Positions 47,780-56,441 of a DNA stretch of 60,377 nt are shown one piece after another (positions within the stretch are counted from its first letter, which is position 1; each line of letters starts with the position of its first letter). Under the pieces are notes generated by a model, which was not told where the DNA came from, searched no databases, and saw only the letters and a list, made by a program, of their open reading frames with translations. Source of the DNA: Rhodothermia bacterium (GTDB taxonomy: Bacteria; Bacteroidota; Rhodothermia; Rhodothermales; JAAAOL01); assembly GCA_030428385.1 (NCBI GenBank), contig JAUIDY010000022.1:1-60377 (forward strand), in the 5' to 3' direction. The translations under genes and the position numbers were made by a program.

Positions 47780-48521
47780 TGATGAAGAACTGGCCCGGCG
47801 TGGTGTGGCGGCCCGGCTTGCCGGGCACCCCAATGTGACCGTGGTGGGCCTGTGCGCCAACGGGTTCGAAGCCGTCGAGGCCATCCAGCAACACACGCCC
47901 GACCTCGTTTTTCTCGATGTACAGATGCCGGAGATGAATGGCTTCGACGTGCTCGCGGCGCTGGATCCCGAAGCCATGCCCGCCGTCATTTTTATCACCG
48001 CCTACGACCAGCACGCGCTGCGGGCATTTGAAGTGCATGCGCTGGACTATCTACTCAAACCCATCGACGATGACCGTTTCCGTGACGCGCTGAAACGGGC
48101 ACAGAAGTTTCTCACGGGGCAGCAGCGTGGCTCCCTCAACCAGCAACTGCTGGATCTGCTGAAGGCGGTGCAGCCCGAACGGGCCTACCCTCCACGTTTT
48201 GTGATCAAGCAGGGCGGGCGCATTCAGTTTGTGCGTACCGAGGCCATCGACTGGGTGGAGGCGGCGGGTGATTATGTGTGCCTGCACGTGGGCGGCAAGC
48301 GCCACCTGATGCGCGAGACGATGGCGGCGATGGAAGCACGCCTCGACCCGCAGCGGTTTGTGCGCATCCACCGCTCCACCATCGTCAACGCCGATCGCAT
48401 CCGCGAACTGGAACCGGGCTTCAACGGCGACCATGTGGTGTTGCTGGAAGATGGCACGCAACTCAAACAGAGCCGCAGCTACCGGAATCGCCTCGACGCC
48501 CTGCTGGGCGATGTGCTGTAG
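47757..48521 (+). CDS. LytTR-family response regulator
   Basis: From the ATG at 47757 (MLRILIVDDEELARRG) the product has 254 residues. The receiver domain (1-120) has Asp9-Glu10 in the acidic pocket, Asp54 in LVFLDVQMP and a Lys in LLKPID. The LytTR DNA-binding domain (about 150-250) contains WVEAAGDYVCLHVGGKRHLM, RFVRIHRSTIVNADRI and LKQSRSYR. It binds direct repeats in target promoters; the regulon is unknown. Earlier in-frame ATGs at 47697 and 47727 lie within the kinase gene and add no conserved sequence. Confidence 0.95.
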   Translation: MLRILIVDDEELARRGVAARLAGHPNVTVVGLCANGFEAVEAIQQHTPDLVFLDVQMPEMNGFDVLAALDPEAMPAVIFITAYDQHALRAFEVHALDYLLKPIDDDRFRDALKRAQKFLTGQQRGSLNQQLLDLLKAVQPERAYPPRFVIKQGGRIQFVRTEAIDWVEAAGDYVCLHVGGKRHLMRETMAAMEARLDPQRFVRIHRSTIVNADRIRELEPGFNGDHVVLLEDGTQLKQSRSYRNRLDALLGDVL

Positions 48522-48641
48522 CCGGCGGCTTGTCTTTTGGACGGCTTGTAACACGGGGCGCACGCCTCGTCGCTCTGGGTGTATCTCCGCAGCCGATGGC
48601 CCGTAGGTTTTTCCTTTCCCAACCACCAACTATCCAGATCC

Positions 48642-49094
48642 ATGAAAGCTGTTGCTGTTCTGGCCGTTTTGCTGCTGGCCGTTGTCGCTGCCCGCATGCC
48701 TGCTGCTACCCCAAGTGCCGAGGAAGAAGGCGTCCGGCAGGCCGTCCTCGATTACGTCGAAGGCATCTACGAGGTCGCCCCCGAACGCATAGAACGGAGC
48801 GTGCACCCCGACCTGCACAAGTTCGGCTTCTATCGCCAGTCGCCCGACGCCGACTACCAGCGCACCCCGATGAACTACGAGCAACTGCATGGCCTTGCCG
48901 CTCGCTGGAACGAAGGCAACCGCCAGAACATCACGGCTGACTCGCCGAAAGAGATTGTGGTGTTTGACGTGCTCGACAAAACGGCGTCTGCCAAACTCGT
49001 CGCACAGTGGGGCGTCGACTATTTCCACCTCGCCAAATACGACGGCCAGTGGCAGATCGTCAACGTCCTCTGGCAAAGCCACCCGCCGATGTAG
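48642..49094 (+). CDS. Secreted NTF2-like/putative lumazine-binding protein
   Basis: The 150-residue product (ATG 48642) has a signal peptide (MKAVAVLAVLLLAVVAA). The rest fits the Lumazine_bd_2/SnoaL-like fold: EEGVRQAVLDYVEGIYEVAP, ERIERSVHPDLHKFGFYR, then beta strands EIVVFDVLDKTASAKLVAQW and a terminal DGQWQIVNVLWQ. In Bacteroidota such proteins are common in the periplasm; despite the domain name, ligand and role are not established. The start at 48579 would place 21 extra residues before the signal. It is downstream of, and on the same strand as, the LytTR pair, with 120 bp between. Confidence 0.85.
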   Translation: MKAVAVLAVLLLAVVAARMPAATPSAEEEGVRQAVLDYVEGIYEVAPERIERSVHPDLHKFGFYRQSPDADYQRTPMNYEQLHGLAARWNEGNRQNITADSPKEIVVFDVLDKTASAKLVAQWGVDYFHLAKYDGQWQIVNVLWQSHPPM

Positions 49095-49191
49095 AACAGA
49101 AAGGGAGAGCTTGAGAAAGGGAGGCGCGTCGATTCCAACAAAATCTCCCCTTCCCCCTTTCTCTCCCTCACACGTTCCCCGACTCCCAAAC

Positions 49192-50055
49192 TTAGTGTCC
49201 GCCAAAGACGCGGTTCACATTAAAGCCCCACCGGATGTCGCCGTTGAAGAAGTCGTCGGCGTTGCGGGCGATGGTGTGCTGCTCCGTCATCCACTGCGAG
49301 GTCGTGAAAAAGAGTTGGAAGACGTGCCCGCCCGTCTCCACCTCCAGGCCGAGCGAGAGGGTGTCGTTGGTGTCATCAGAGCGGGAGCCGATGACAGGAA
49401 TGTATTCGGCCACCAGGCCCCAGCGCTCGCTCAGCAGGAAACGCCCGCCTACGGCTACCGCGATGTGGTCGTTTTCTTCCTCGATGATTTCGCCATCCGC
49501 GCCGCGCAGGATAAACACGGTGTTGAAGTGCGAAAACATGGGCGTGACCTGCAGGCTCAGCTTGTCCGAGAACTTGCGCGCCACCATCACGGCGGCGAGG
49601 TAGCTCAGCCGGTCGTTGAAGTCGAATCCGTTTTTGATTGTGTTGATGCCTACGTCGCCCTTAATCGCCACGTCGAGCGGCACGGAATTGCTGGTGGTTT
49701 GCCGCAGCAGATTTGCCTTAAACCGGAAATCGTAGAGCTTGTCGAACCGCGAGCGCCCGAAGCCGATAGAGAGCCGGTCCGTGACGCCGTAATCCAGTCC
49801 AAAGCGGATGTTGGCCGCGCCGTCCAGCCCAAACAGGTCCTCGACGCCGTTGGAGACGACGCCAAAGGCGTGCATGATGGTGAAGTTGAGGTTTTTTCGA
49901 GGCAGGTTGGTGACCGTGCTGGTGTGGACCAAGGTGGGGGCCCAGAATATTTCCGCAGGCTCGTTGGTGACAGCCCGCTGCCGGGGAATCTGTGCCAGCA
50001 GCGGCGTACTGACGCTAACCAAAAGAAGGGTGAGCAGAAGGGAGCGAAGCGTCAT
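49192..50055 (-). CDS. DUF5777 family outer-membrane beta-barrel protein
   Basis: The 287-residue product has a signal peptide (LLLTLLLVSVSTPLLAQ). Amphipathic beta strands typical of a barrel follow: NLNFTIMHAFGVV, IRFGLDYGVTDRLSIGFGRS, KFSDKLSLQVTPMFSH, FQLFFTTSQWM, with a final RWGFNVNRVFGG. DLFGLDGAANIRFGLDYG matches the DUF5777 family. It is the last gene of a co-directional set with two YceI proteins and a haem-motif lipoprotein, a combination seen in other Bacteroidota, suggesting a joint envelope function. Role unknown. Confidence 0.85.
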   Translation of the reverse strand: MTLRSLLLTLLLVSVSTPLLAQIPRQRAVTNEPAEIFWAPTLVHTSTVTNLPRKNLNFTIMHAFGVVSNGVEDLFGLDGAANIRFGLDYGVTDRLSIGFGRSRFDKLYDFRFKANLLRQTTSNSVPLDVAIKGDVGINTIKNGFDFNDRLSYLAAVMVARKFSDKLSLQVTPMFSHFNTVFILRGADGEIIEEENDHIAVAVGGRFLLSERWGLVAEYIPVIGSRSDDTNDTLSLGLEVETGGHVFQLFFTTSQWMTEQHTIARNADDFFNGDIRWGFNVNRVFGGH

Positions 50056-50112
50056 GAAAAGAACAGGTTGTGGGAGAGGGCGGGTGGTAAAAGAGGGAGA
50101 TAACGCCGGATG

Positions 50113-50760
50113 TTAGCGGGAGCGCGAAGGCGCGGTGGCAAAAGGTACGGTTTCTGGGGCTTCGGAGGAACCACCGGGCGTTTCAATAGGAGCCATCACG
50201 GCGTCAATGCGGATGTCTTGCACCGGATCAACCTTGACGATGACAAGGCCGGGCGGCTCGATGTTGTAATCTTCCAGATTAAGCTCCCACGCGGCCAGCA
50301 CACGCAAGGAAAACGGGGTGATCTGCACGGAGCCTTCTACCTCGATCTCGCGCGTCACGCCATGGATCTTAAAGTTGCCCCGTACGCGCACGGGCTGCAG
50401 GTCGGTAATGGTTGGGTCTACGGGGGTCACCAGCCGACCGAAGAACTCCGCAAAGGGATGGTCTCGGGTGTCCAACGTCTTGCGCAGGTCCTTGTCGCGC
50501 TTCCAGATACCCGTCTTCAGCGTATTCAGATCGATGTAGAAATCGACGGTGCCATCTTCGAGGTTCACCTGCCCGGTCAGGTTCTGCGTCATGCCGGTGA
50601 AGTTGTGTAGCGGTACTTCAGAGGTAAACTCGGCATAACCCGTCTCGGTGTAGAACGTCTGGGCGTGGGCGCTTTGTAGAGAAGGAAGCAGCAAAGAGAC
50701 GCCGGCCAACAATACCAAAAAATGGGCAAGGCGGAAAGAAGGAGCAGTGGAGGGGTTCAT
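50113..50760 (-). CDS. YceI family protein (paralogue 2)
   Basis: The 215-residue product has a signal peptide ending LLPSLQSAHAQ, then one YceI lipocalin-like barrel: YAEFTSEVPLHNFTGMTQNL, DFYIDLNTLKTGIWKRDKDL, TLDTRDHPFAEFFGRLV and FKIHGVTREIEVEGSVQI. YceI proteins bind isoprenoid-like lipids in the periplasm. The C-terminus adds a Pro/Ser-rich tail (ETPGGSSEAPETVPF). It is clearly a tandem duplicate of the gene at 50972, from which it is separated by 211 bp that contains a GGGGG/CCCCC hairpin at 50876-50895. Confidence 0.9.
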   Translation of the reverse strand: MNPSTAPSFRLAHFLVLLAGVSLLLPSLQSAHAQTFYTETGYAEFTSEVPLHNFTGMTQNLTGQVNLEDGTVDFYIDLNTLKTGIWKRDKDLRKTLDTRDHPFAEFFGRLVTPVDPTITDLQPVRVRGNFKIHGVTREIEVEGSVQITPFSLRVLAAWELNLEDYNIEPPGLVIVKVDPVQDIRIDAVMAPIETPGGSSEAPETVPFATAPSRSR

Positions 50761-50971
50761 GGCTCACAAAAGAAGGATCGTATCATCAGGGTGGTGTAGG
50801 CGTAGAGTACCTGAGCTAGGTGAAGTGACTACCCGTACTTAACTTTTTTCTACAAAACGTTTATCACGTCCGGTTCGGGGGGATTCAAACCCCCTATGCT
50901 TCTCCCAACACCGTTATCTGTTTGAACGAGTATACGGCATTTTGTTACAGTACATAGGGGGTAGATAGTTC

Positions 50972-51559
50972 CTATTGACCCAGCGCCACCGGAACGGGCG
51001 AGAGCAGGGCGTCAATCTGGATGTCCTGTATCGGGTTCACCTTCACGATCAACAGGCTTGGCGGTTCGATGTCGTAGTCATCCAGGTCTAGTTCCCAGGC
51101 GGCCTGCACACGGATGCCGTCCGCGGTTTTTTGTAGCGAGCCGGTGATTTCCACCTGTTTAGTGATGCCGTGGATCTTAAATTCGCCACGCACAATGGCA
51201 GGCTGCACCGCATGGCTGTTGGTATCGAAGGGCGTAACCAATTGGCCAAAGAACTCCGCAAACGGATACTGATCCGTGTCGAGCGTTTTCTTCATGTCCT
51301 TGTCGCGCTTGCCGATACCGGTCTTCAGCGTGTTCAGGTCGATGTAAAAATCGACGGTGTGGTCCATGAGATCGATTTGCCCGACGAGGTTTTCAGAGGT
51401 GCCCGTGAAGCTGTGCAGGGGCACTTCTGACCTGAACTCGGCATGACCACGTTCCGTCTGAAACGTCTGGGCCTGGCTGACCAGCGGAAGCAACACAACC
51501 AGGGTTACAAAAAGCACGACACGCCGAGCAAACCTCTGCGTACGGTTTACGAAAAGCAT
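50972..51559 (-). CDS. YceI family protein (paralogue 1)
   Basis: The 195-residue product has a signal peptide (RRVVLFVTLVVLLPLVSQAQ) and one YceI domain with FRSEVPLHSFTGTSENLVGQ, DFYIDLNTLKTGIGKRDKDM, TLDTDQYPFAEFFGQLV and FKIHGITKQVEITGSL. Most barrel positions agree with the neighbouring paralogue, and both end in LIVKVxPxQDIxIDA, so a recent duplication is likely. It lies 104 bp downstream of the haem-motif lipoprotein gene on the same strand. Confidence 0.9.
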   Translation of the reverse strand: MLFVNRTQRFARRVVLFVTLVVLLPLVSQAQTFQTERGHAEFRSEVPLHSFTGTSENLVGQIDLMDHTVDFYIDLNTLKTGIGKRDKDMKKTLDTDQYPFAEFFGQLVTPFDTNSHAVQPAIVRGEFKIHGITKQVEITGSLQKTADGIRVQAAWELDLDDYDIEPPSLLIVKVNPIQDIQIDALLSPVPVALGQ

Positions 51560-51663
51560 AACAACAAGGGAATAGGGTTGGAGGGAGCAAAACCGGGTAC
51601 TATTCCTGAAGAGCGGGTACGAGTTGGGGCATTACCCAGCAGGGTATCTGGGTACGCCATACG

Positions 51664-52092
51664 CTAGTTGTCTAACGCACCCTCGTCAATCCAGGCACGG
51701 ATCAATTCAATGTCGGCGTTTGACAGGGGCGAGCGACCAAAAGGCATACGTTGTCCTTGTTCGGGGTTGGCGCTGACCTTGTCGAACAGAGGGCTGTCCG
51801 CCGCATTGCCAGGGTTAACAATGGGCTGGTTGTACTGCACACCCACACTGTTCAGCGTCTGGTCATAGCTCGAAAGGTTCACGCCACTGGTTGTTTGTCC
51901 CACATGGCATCCTCCACCCGCGCACGAGGTGGTCAGGATGGGCAAAATGTCAGCGGAAAAACTGGCATCTTCCACCGGGTCAACAATTCCAGAGTTATCA
52001 ATCTGCTCATACTGACAGGCAGAAAACAAACCGAGCATACCCAACAGAAGGGTCATTGACAGGATGCGCGGCAGGGGTAAAAACGTGGGCAT
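51664..52092 (-). CDS. Lipoprotein with CX4CH cytochrome c-like haem motif
   Basis: From the ATG at 52092 the product has 142 residues and a lipoprotein signal (LLLGMLGLFSAC). The haem motif is CAGGGCHVG, in which four residues separate the cysteines rather than two. GVNLSSYDQTLN and RMPFGRSPLSNADIELIRAW follow, as in PSCyt1-like cytochrome domains. A distal Met (RMPFG) could be the sixth ligand. Such CX4CH lipoproteins are frequent in Bacteroidota; whether haem is attached is unproven. It is the first gene of the set with YceI and DUF5777 proteins. A start at 52173 would precede the signal by 27 residues. Confidence 0.82.
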   Translation of the reverse strand: MPTFLPLPRILSMTLLLGMLGLFSACQYEQIDNSGIVDPVEDASFSADILPILTTSCAGGGCHVGQTTSGVNLSSYDQTLNSVGVQYNQPIVNPGNAADSPLFDKVSANPEQGQRMPFGRSPLSNADIELIRAWIDEGALDN

Positions 52093-52309
52093 GAGAGCGA
52101 GGGTTGGTGAGGGTGACGGTCGTATAGTACGCAGCCAGTGAGGGATGACTAGGACCTGGCAGAAAATAGACACATTTGTTAGAAAAGGCGCTGTGCCTGT
52201 TGGTATCGTCTGAAATCAATACCGTTTAGCAAGCATCCCTCTTCGGGTGCGTTCCTTTTTCAGTAACCCTCGGTTGGCTTTGTTACAAGGAAGCCTTTCT
52301 GCAACATCA

Positions 52310-52397
52310 TGCATAACGGGCATTGCTATTGTCACCGTAGATCAGTAATAATAAAAGCAGCTTTGGTTAAAGCTGCATAACGGACATTTAAAAATGT
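52310..52397. other. Structured, AT-rich spacer with direct repeat and hairpins
   Basis: Within the 506-bp gap 52093-52598 are two copies of TGCATAACGGRCATT (52310-52324 and 52374-52388), a perfect 8-bp hairpin GCAGCTTT-GGTT-AAAGCTGC (52357-52376) and a palindrome ACATTT-AA-AAATGT (52384-52397). On the minus strand the hairpin is followed by TTTTATTATT and could terminate transcription. No gene was found in the gap, and no preQ1 riboswitch consensus could be matched. Confidence 0.5.
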
Positions 52398-52598
52398 TTG
52401 GCCCCATGTCCCGTTGCGAATCCCGGTGTTTTCGCAGACGCCCCTTGTATACGATTCCTGTGCCCTGTTTCGCCACGCGAAGCCGGGCACTTTTGCTTTA
52501 ATCCTGTTTTTCGTTGCCCTTCTAACCAATCACGCTGCTTCGTTTCTCCCCACTCGCTTATCGCCGTGTCCTCCGTTCACGCAACCTCCGGTTTAGCC

Positions 52599-53066
52599 AT
52601 GAAGATCACGCAGCAGTTCAACTGGGAAGCTACCCATCAACATGTCTCACATACCCTGCACCGCCACGCCTTCCGCCTGACGGTGGAACTGTCGGGAAGC
52701 CCGGCTTCGCTGGCGCTGTCGGAAAAAGTAGCCGAGGTGCTCCATCCGCTCATTGAAACATGGGACGACGCCGTGCTGGTGGCGGCCTACGACGAGACCC
52801 TACAAGAACAACTCGACCGCCAGGGACGCAAGTATGCGATGCTGCCCAAAGAGACCACCGCCGAGGCCCTCAGCCGCTACGTGGCGGATTATTTCTGCCT
52901 GATGGCGGCTCCGCACCTGCGCAGTCATGGCATCGAAGCCGTGCAGGTCCGGGTGGACGGCACCAGCCCAGACGCTGCCGAGGCGGTGCCTGAAGAACAC
53001 GGCTTTGCCCGTGTCGCCTTCCGGTCGGATCGCTACGGTAGCGCCAAATGGGGACGGGCGGCGTAG
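52599..53066 (+). CDS. 6-pyruvoyl-tetrahydropterin synthase/QueD-like protein lacking the catalytic Cys
   Basis: From the ATG at 52599 the product has 155 residues in the T-fold style of PTPS/QueD. FNWEATHQHVSH opens it, HRHAFRLTVEL stands for the usual HGHNYxLxV zinc motif, and ETTAEALSRYVADYF stands for the PTxENLAxYI helix. The residue four before the first His of the HxH pair is Ser here, where QueD has the catalytic Cys, and the C-terminal Glu motif is not evident. It may bind a pterin without the normal reaction, or be a structural relative. A longer frame from 52398 enters the intergenic repeats. Confidence 0.7.
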   Translation: MKITQQFNWEATHQHVSHTLHRHAFRLTVELSGSPASLALSEKVAEVLHPLIETWDDAVLVAAYDETLQEQLDRQGRKYAMLPKETTAEALSRYVADYFCLMAAPHLRSHGIEAVQVRVDGTSPDAAEAVPEEHGFARVAFRSDRYGSAKWGRAA

Positions 53067-53070
53067 CCGC

Positions 53071-54918
53071 TTAGCGGGTCACCGTGAGTAACCGCGATTG
53101 CGCCGCGTGGGCGGTTTCGAGGCGGCACAGGTAGGTGCCGCTCGGCAGGTGCCGGGCGTCGAAGGTGACTTGGTGCGTCCCGTTCGGCTGTACGGTGTCC
53201 ACCAGCGATGCCACGAGGCGGCCCAGCAAATCGTAGACGTGCACCCGCACGGTCCCCGGCTGGGGCAGGGTGTATTGGATGGTGGTGCTGTCCCGGAAGG
53301 GGTTGGGAAAGGATTCCGCCAACAGCGGCTGGTCGGGTAGAAGCGCCCCGCCCTCGGTGGAAACCAGCGACGGCACCATGCCCTCGGTGGCGATGAGGAA
53401 TTGGTCAGCGGGGACGTGGTACACTTCTTCGACCAATCCCGACGGCCACTCAACACGTAGCGTGTCGATGTGGGTGGCGTCGCCCAGGCCGAAGTGGGCA
53501 CGGGGGCTGTTCTGGCTGCGGTCGCCCGTGGGGCTGCCGGAAAGATGGCGCACCTGCCACATCGGTTGCCCAAAGATGGTGGCCTTCACGCGTACCTTGG
53601 CCCCGATGGCCGAGCGGTTGGAGGTGGTGCCCTCCGCCGCGATGTTGATCCAGTGGTTGCCGTTGGCGACGGTGTTCTGGTACAAATAGTTCGCGGTGCT
53701 GCTGTTGATGACGATGGCATCGAGGAAGCCGTCGTTGTTGTAGTCGGCCCAGGCCGCGCCCCACGAGTTCCCGGGCGTAGAAACGATAGAGCCCGCTTCG
53801 GCCTGCGTCAGCGTGGTAAACGTGCCGTCGCCGTTGTTGCGATACAGCTTGTCCAGCCCGCCGTTGGCCACCAGCAGGTCTTCGTCGCCGTCGTTGTCGA
53901 AGTCACCCCAGCCGCTGCCCAGCGTGCCATCGGTGTCGGTGACCACCGGGCCGGTGGTGAGGGCGGTAAACACGCCGCCGCCGTCGTTTCGGTACAGGTA
54001 GTTGGCAACACCACGTGGACCGCCCGCATGGCCGAGGAAGACGTCCATGTCACCGTCGTTGTCGTAATCCGCCCAGCTTACCTGAAAGTCATTGTCGAAG
54101 TGGGTCACGATGCCGCCCGTGGTGATTTCTTCAAAGCCAAGGCTGCCGTTGTCGGAGAGCCGGTTCAGGAACAGCCGGTTGTCTTCCGCCCCAGGCGGCA
54201 GAAAGCGCCCGCTTTTGGCGAGCAGCACATCCTGGTCGCCGTCGTCGTCGAAGTCGATCCAACTGGCCACGCCGGTGCTGGGCCCCGACCCCGGCTCGAT
54301 GAAGGCAGGCGTGACGGCTGTAAAGTGCCCGCTCCCGTCGTTCTCGTAAAAGAAGTCATCGGCGGCGTGCAGGTTGTCCGGCATGTGCAGGTCGAGGTCG
54401 CCGTCGTTGTCATAATCCACCCAGCTACTGCTCCAGGTGAAGTTGGCCTGGGTGGCGGGTGGCTCGTCGGTGACTTTGGTAAACGTGTAGTTCGGTGGGC
54501 CATCGTTCCGGTAGAGGAAGTTGGCCTGGGCAGGCGCGGTGACGGGCGGCGGAACGTTGCCGCCCCGGTTGCTCACGTACAGGTCGAGGTCGCCGTCGTT
54601 GTCATAGTCGGCCCAGAGGCTGCCCCGCGAGTCGCCAGAGTCGGTAGCAATCGCGCCCGTGGTGACCTTCGTGAAGGTGCCGTCGCCGTTGTTGGTGTAG
54701 AGGGCGTTGCGGGCGTTGCCGTTGGCCACAAACAAGTCGATAAACCCGTCGGCATTGTAATCGCCCCACGCCACGCCCTGGCTTACGGCGGTTTCCGAAG
54801 CCACGGGGCCCGTGGTGACACGGGTGAAGGCCTGGGCATGCAAAGCCGTAGGCAAGAAACTCAGGAATAGCAAAACGGTGCAGGTAAGGGCAAGAGGACG
54901 CAGGAAAACAAAACGCAT
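53071..54918 (-). CDS. VCBS/FG-GAP repeat protein with ASPIC/UnbV and T9SS sorting domains
   Basis: From the ATG at 54918 the product has 615 residues. A signal peptide (LTCTVLLFLSFLPTALHAQ) is followed by about seven VCBS/FG-GAP blades (consensus WADYDNDGDLDLYV, calcium-loop type) spanning roughly 40-440. An ASPIC/UnbV domain follows (about 450-530; NHWINIAAEG, HFGLGDATHIDTLRVEWPSG), then a type A sorting domain (ESFPNPFRDSTTIQYTLP ... HLPSGTYLCRLE). It should be an outer-surface calcium-binding propeller delivered by the T9SS. The start at 55044 would place 42 unlikely residues before the signal. Confidence 0.93.
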   Translation of the reverse strand: MRFVFLRPLALTCTVLLFLSFLPTALHAQAFTRVTTGPVASETAVSQGVAWGDYNADGFIDLFVANGNARNALYTNNGDGTFTKVTTGAIATDSGDSRGSLWADYDNDGDLDLYVSNRGGNVPPPVTAPAQANFLYRNDGPPNYTFTKVTDEPPATQANFTWSSSWVDYDNDGDLDLHMPDNLHAADDFFYENDGSGHFTAVTPAFIEPGSGPSTGVASWIDFDDDGDQDVLLAKSGRFLPPGAEDNRLFLNRLSDNGSLGFEEITTGGIVTHFDNDFQVSWADYDNDGDMDVFLGHAGGPRGVANYLYRNDGGGVFTALTTGPVVTDTDGTLGSGWGDFDNDGDEDLLVANGGLDKLYRNNGDGTFTTLTQAEAGSIVSTPGNSWGAAWADYNNDGFLDAIVINSSTANYLYQNTVANGNHWINIAAEGTTSNRSAIGAKVRVKATIFGQPMWQVRHLSGSPTGDRSQNSPRAHFGLGDATHIDTLRVEWPSGLVEEVYHVPADQFLIATEGMVPSLVSTEGGALLPDQPLLAESFPNPFRDSTTIQYTLPQPGTVRVHVYDLLGRLVASLVDTVQPNGTHQVTFDARHLPSGTYLCRLETAHAAQSRLLTVTR

Positions 54919-55113
54919 CAGATCATCGAAGACAGTGGTGGAAAGCAAGGCATGCCGCAAAGGATGCCCGTTGGGATCATAACCTACTACGCCCTCCCCT
55001 AGATCGTCTCCTGAAAGCCTAAAGATTGCCTCAAGGTTTGCCAAAGGTTACCCAAGCCTTTATTGCAGCGCGGGATGCTGTATCTTGAGGGAGTCATTTG
55101 TCCACGATGTGCC

Positions 55114-56181
55114 ATGCGTCCGGTCCTCTGCAACTACTACGTCACCTACCGCTGCAACGCCACGTGCAGCTTCTGCGACATTTGGGAGCGCCCGTCGCCG
55201 CTGGTGGATCTGGCCGATGTAACGCAAAACCTGGACGACCTGCGGCGGCTGGGCGTGCGCGTCATCGACTTCACCGGCGGCGAGCCGCTGCTGCATCCGC
55301 AGTTGCCCGACCTGCTGGCGCTCGCCAAAGAACGCGGCTTCCTGACGACGGTGACGACCAACGGCCTGCTGTATCCGAAACGGGCCAAGCAACTGGCGGG
55401 GCTTGTGGACCTGCTGCACTTTTCCATCGACTCGTCGGTGCCCGAAGAGCACAACGCCTCGCGGGGCGTCCGCTGCTTCGACAAGCTGATGGCCTCCATC
55501 GAGACGGCGCTGGCGCTGGGCGAACACCCTGACCTGCTTTTCACCGTCACCAACGACAACGTCCACCGGCTGCCCGAGATTTACGAGCACATCAGCTACC
55601 CGAACCGGCTGCTGCTTATCCTCAACCCGCTGTTTGCCTACAACGACCTCGGCGGCACGCTCCGCGCCGAGGTGATGCAGACGATGCAGGCGTTTGCGCG
55701 GAAGCCGTATACGTACCTCAACCCTGCGTTTTTGTCGCTGCGGCAAGCCGGAGGCAACGACCCGGCAGCGCCCGTCTGCAAAGCCGTTTCCACCTCGGTC
55801 GTCATCTCGCCGTTTAACGAACTGGTGCTCCCCTGTTACCACCTCGGGCTGGAGACGCTGCCCATCAACGGCGGGCTTTACGACTTGTGGCACAGCGACG
55901 CCGTGGCGCACCACCGTGCGATGGAAGGCCGCCACGCCGCCTGTGCTGGCTGCACCATCAACTGCTACTTCGAGCCCAGCTTTGCGACGAGTCCGGGCAC
56001 GCCGTATTTCTGGCAAAGCCTGCCGTCGAAGGTGCGCTACGGCTGGACCAAGTTCCTCGTGCAGCGCCTCCGCACGAAGGTGCGCGGTCCCCGCACGGCG
56101 CAGTTGCCCGACTTCGACGGACCAGCTTTTCCTGCGGGTGATGGGGCAAGCGAGATGATCGACCTGCCCGTCTTACGGTGA
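55114..56181 (+). CDS. Radical SAM protein with SPASM-like C-terminal cysteines
   Basis: From the ATG at 55114 the product has 355 residues. The radical SAM cluster motif CNATCSFC (Cys14, Cys18, Cys21) is followed by DFTGGEPLLHPQL, the SAM-binding GGEP. The second half has CKAVSTSVVISPFNELVLPC and CAGCTINC, enough cysteines for an auxiliary cluster as in SPASM/Twitch enzymes. A peptide-modifying or lipid-related role is possible; no precursor peptide is recognised nearby. A start at 55063 adds 17 residues. The stop overlaps the convergent 2Fe-2S gene by nine bases. Confidence 0.9.
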   Translation: MRPVLCNYYVTYRCNATCSFCDIWERPSPLVDLADVTQNLDDLRRLGVRVIDFTGGEPLLHPQLPDLLALAKERGFLTTVTTNGLLYPKRAKQLAGLVDLLHFSIDSSVPEEHNASRGVRCFDKLMASIETALALGEHPDLLFTVTNDNVHRLPEIYEHISYPNRLLLILNPLFAYNDLGGTLRAEVMQTMQAFARKPYTYLNPAFLSLRQAGGNDPAAPVCKAVSTSVVISPFNELVLPCYHLGLETLPINGGLYDLWHSDAVAHHRAMEGRHAACAGCTINCYFEPSFATSPGTPYFWQSLPSKVRYGWTKFLVQRLRTKVRGPRTAQLPDFDGPAFPAGDGASEMIDLPVLR

Positions 56182-56397
56182 CACCGGGGTTGGTTCGTCC
56201 GCCTCGCGCACAATCTCGCCAAACACCGTCTCGCCCGTGCGCAACATGCGGCGGACGTACGGATGGCACAGCTTGCACTTTTGCCCGAACGTCACATGCT
56301 GTTGCACTTCTTCGACGGTCTCTGCGCCCGTAGCTTCGGCCACCTTCTGAAGACAAAAGAACGTTTGTTGGAAGCAATAGCAGCGGTCGATGCGCAT
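56173..56397 (-). CDS. BFD-like (2Fe-2S)-binding protein
   Basis: This 74-residue protein starts at the ATG at 56397 (MRIDRCYCFQQTF). It has the CxC...CxxC ligand set of the BFD-like domain: Cys6 and Cys8 in RCYC, and KCKLC near residues 42-46. A VTFGQKCKLCHPYVRRML segment follows the family closely, and the C-terminus is TVFGEIVREADEP. Members carry a [2Fe-2S] cluster and often act in iron or electron transfer. The gene is convergent with and overlaps the radical SAM gene. The longer frame from 56529 runs into the 167-nt repeat. Confidence 0.88.
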   Translation of the reverse strand: MRIDRCYCFQQTFFCLQKVAEATGAETVEEVQQHVTFGQKCKLCHPYVRRMLRTGETVFGEIVREADEPTPVSP

Positions 56398-56441
56398 GGG
56401 TAAAGTAGATGCCGAGCTTATTTGCTCGTTTGGGTTTGAAC

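Noticed and set aside
50876-50895. tRNA-like T-arm (GGGGG-ATTCAAA-CCCCC)
   Set aside because: The loop is out of register for TTCRANY, and no acceptor, D or anticodon stems flank it.
52200-52598. preQ1 riboswitch upstream of the QueD-like gene
   Set aside because: There are hairpins and direct repeats, but no preQ1 aptamer consensus could be aligned, and the gene itself is atypical.
53470-54870. 466-codon open frame on the plus strand
   Set aside because: It is antisense to the VCBS-repeat gene; its periodic sequence only mirrors the repeated DNA of that gene.
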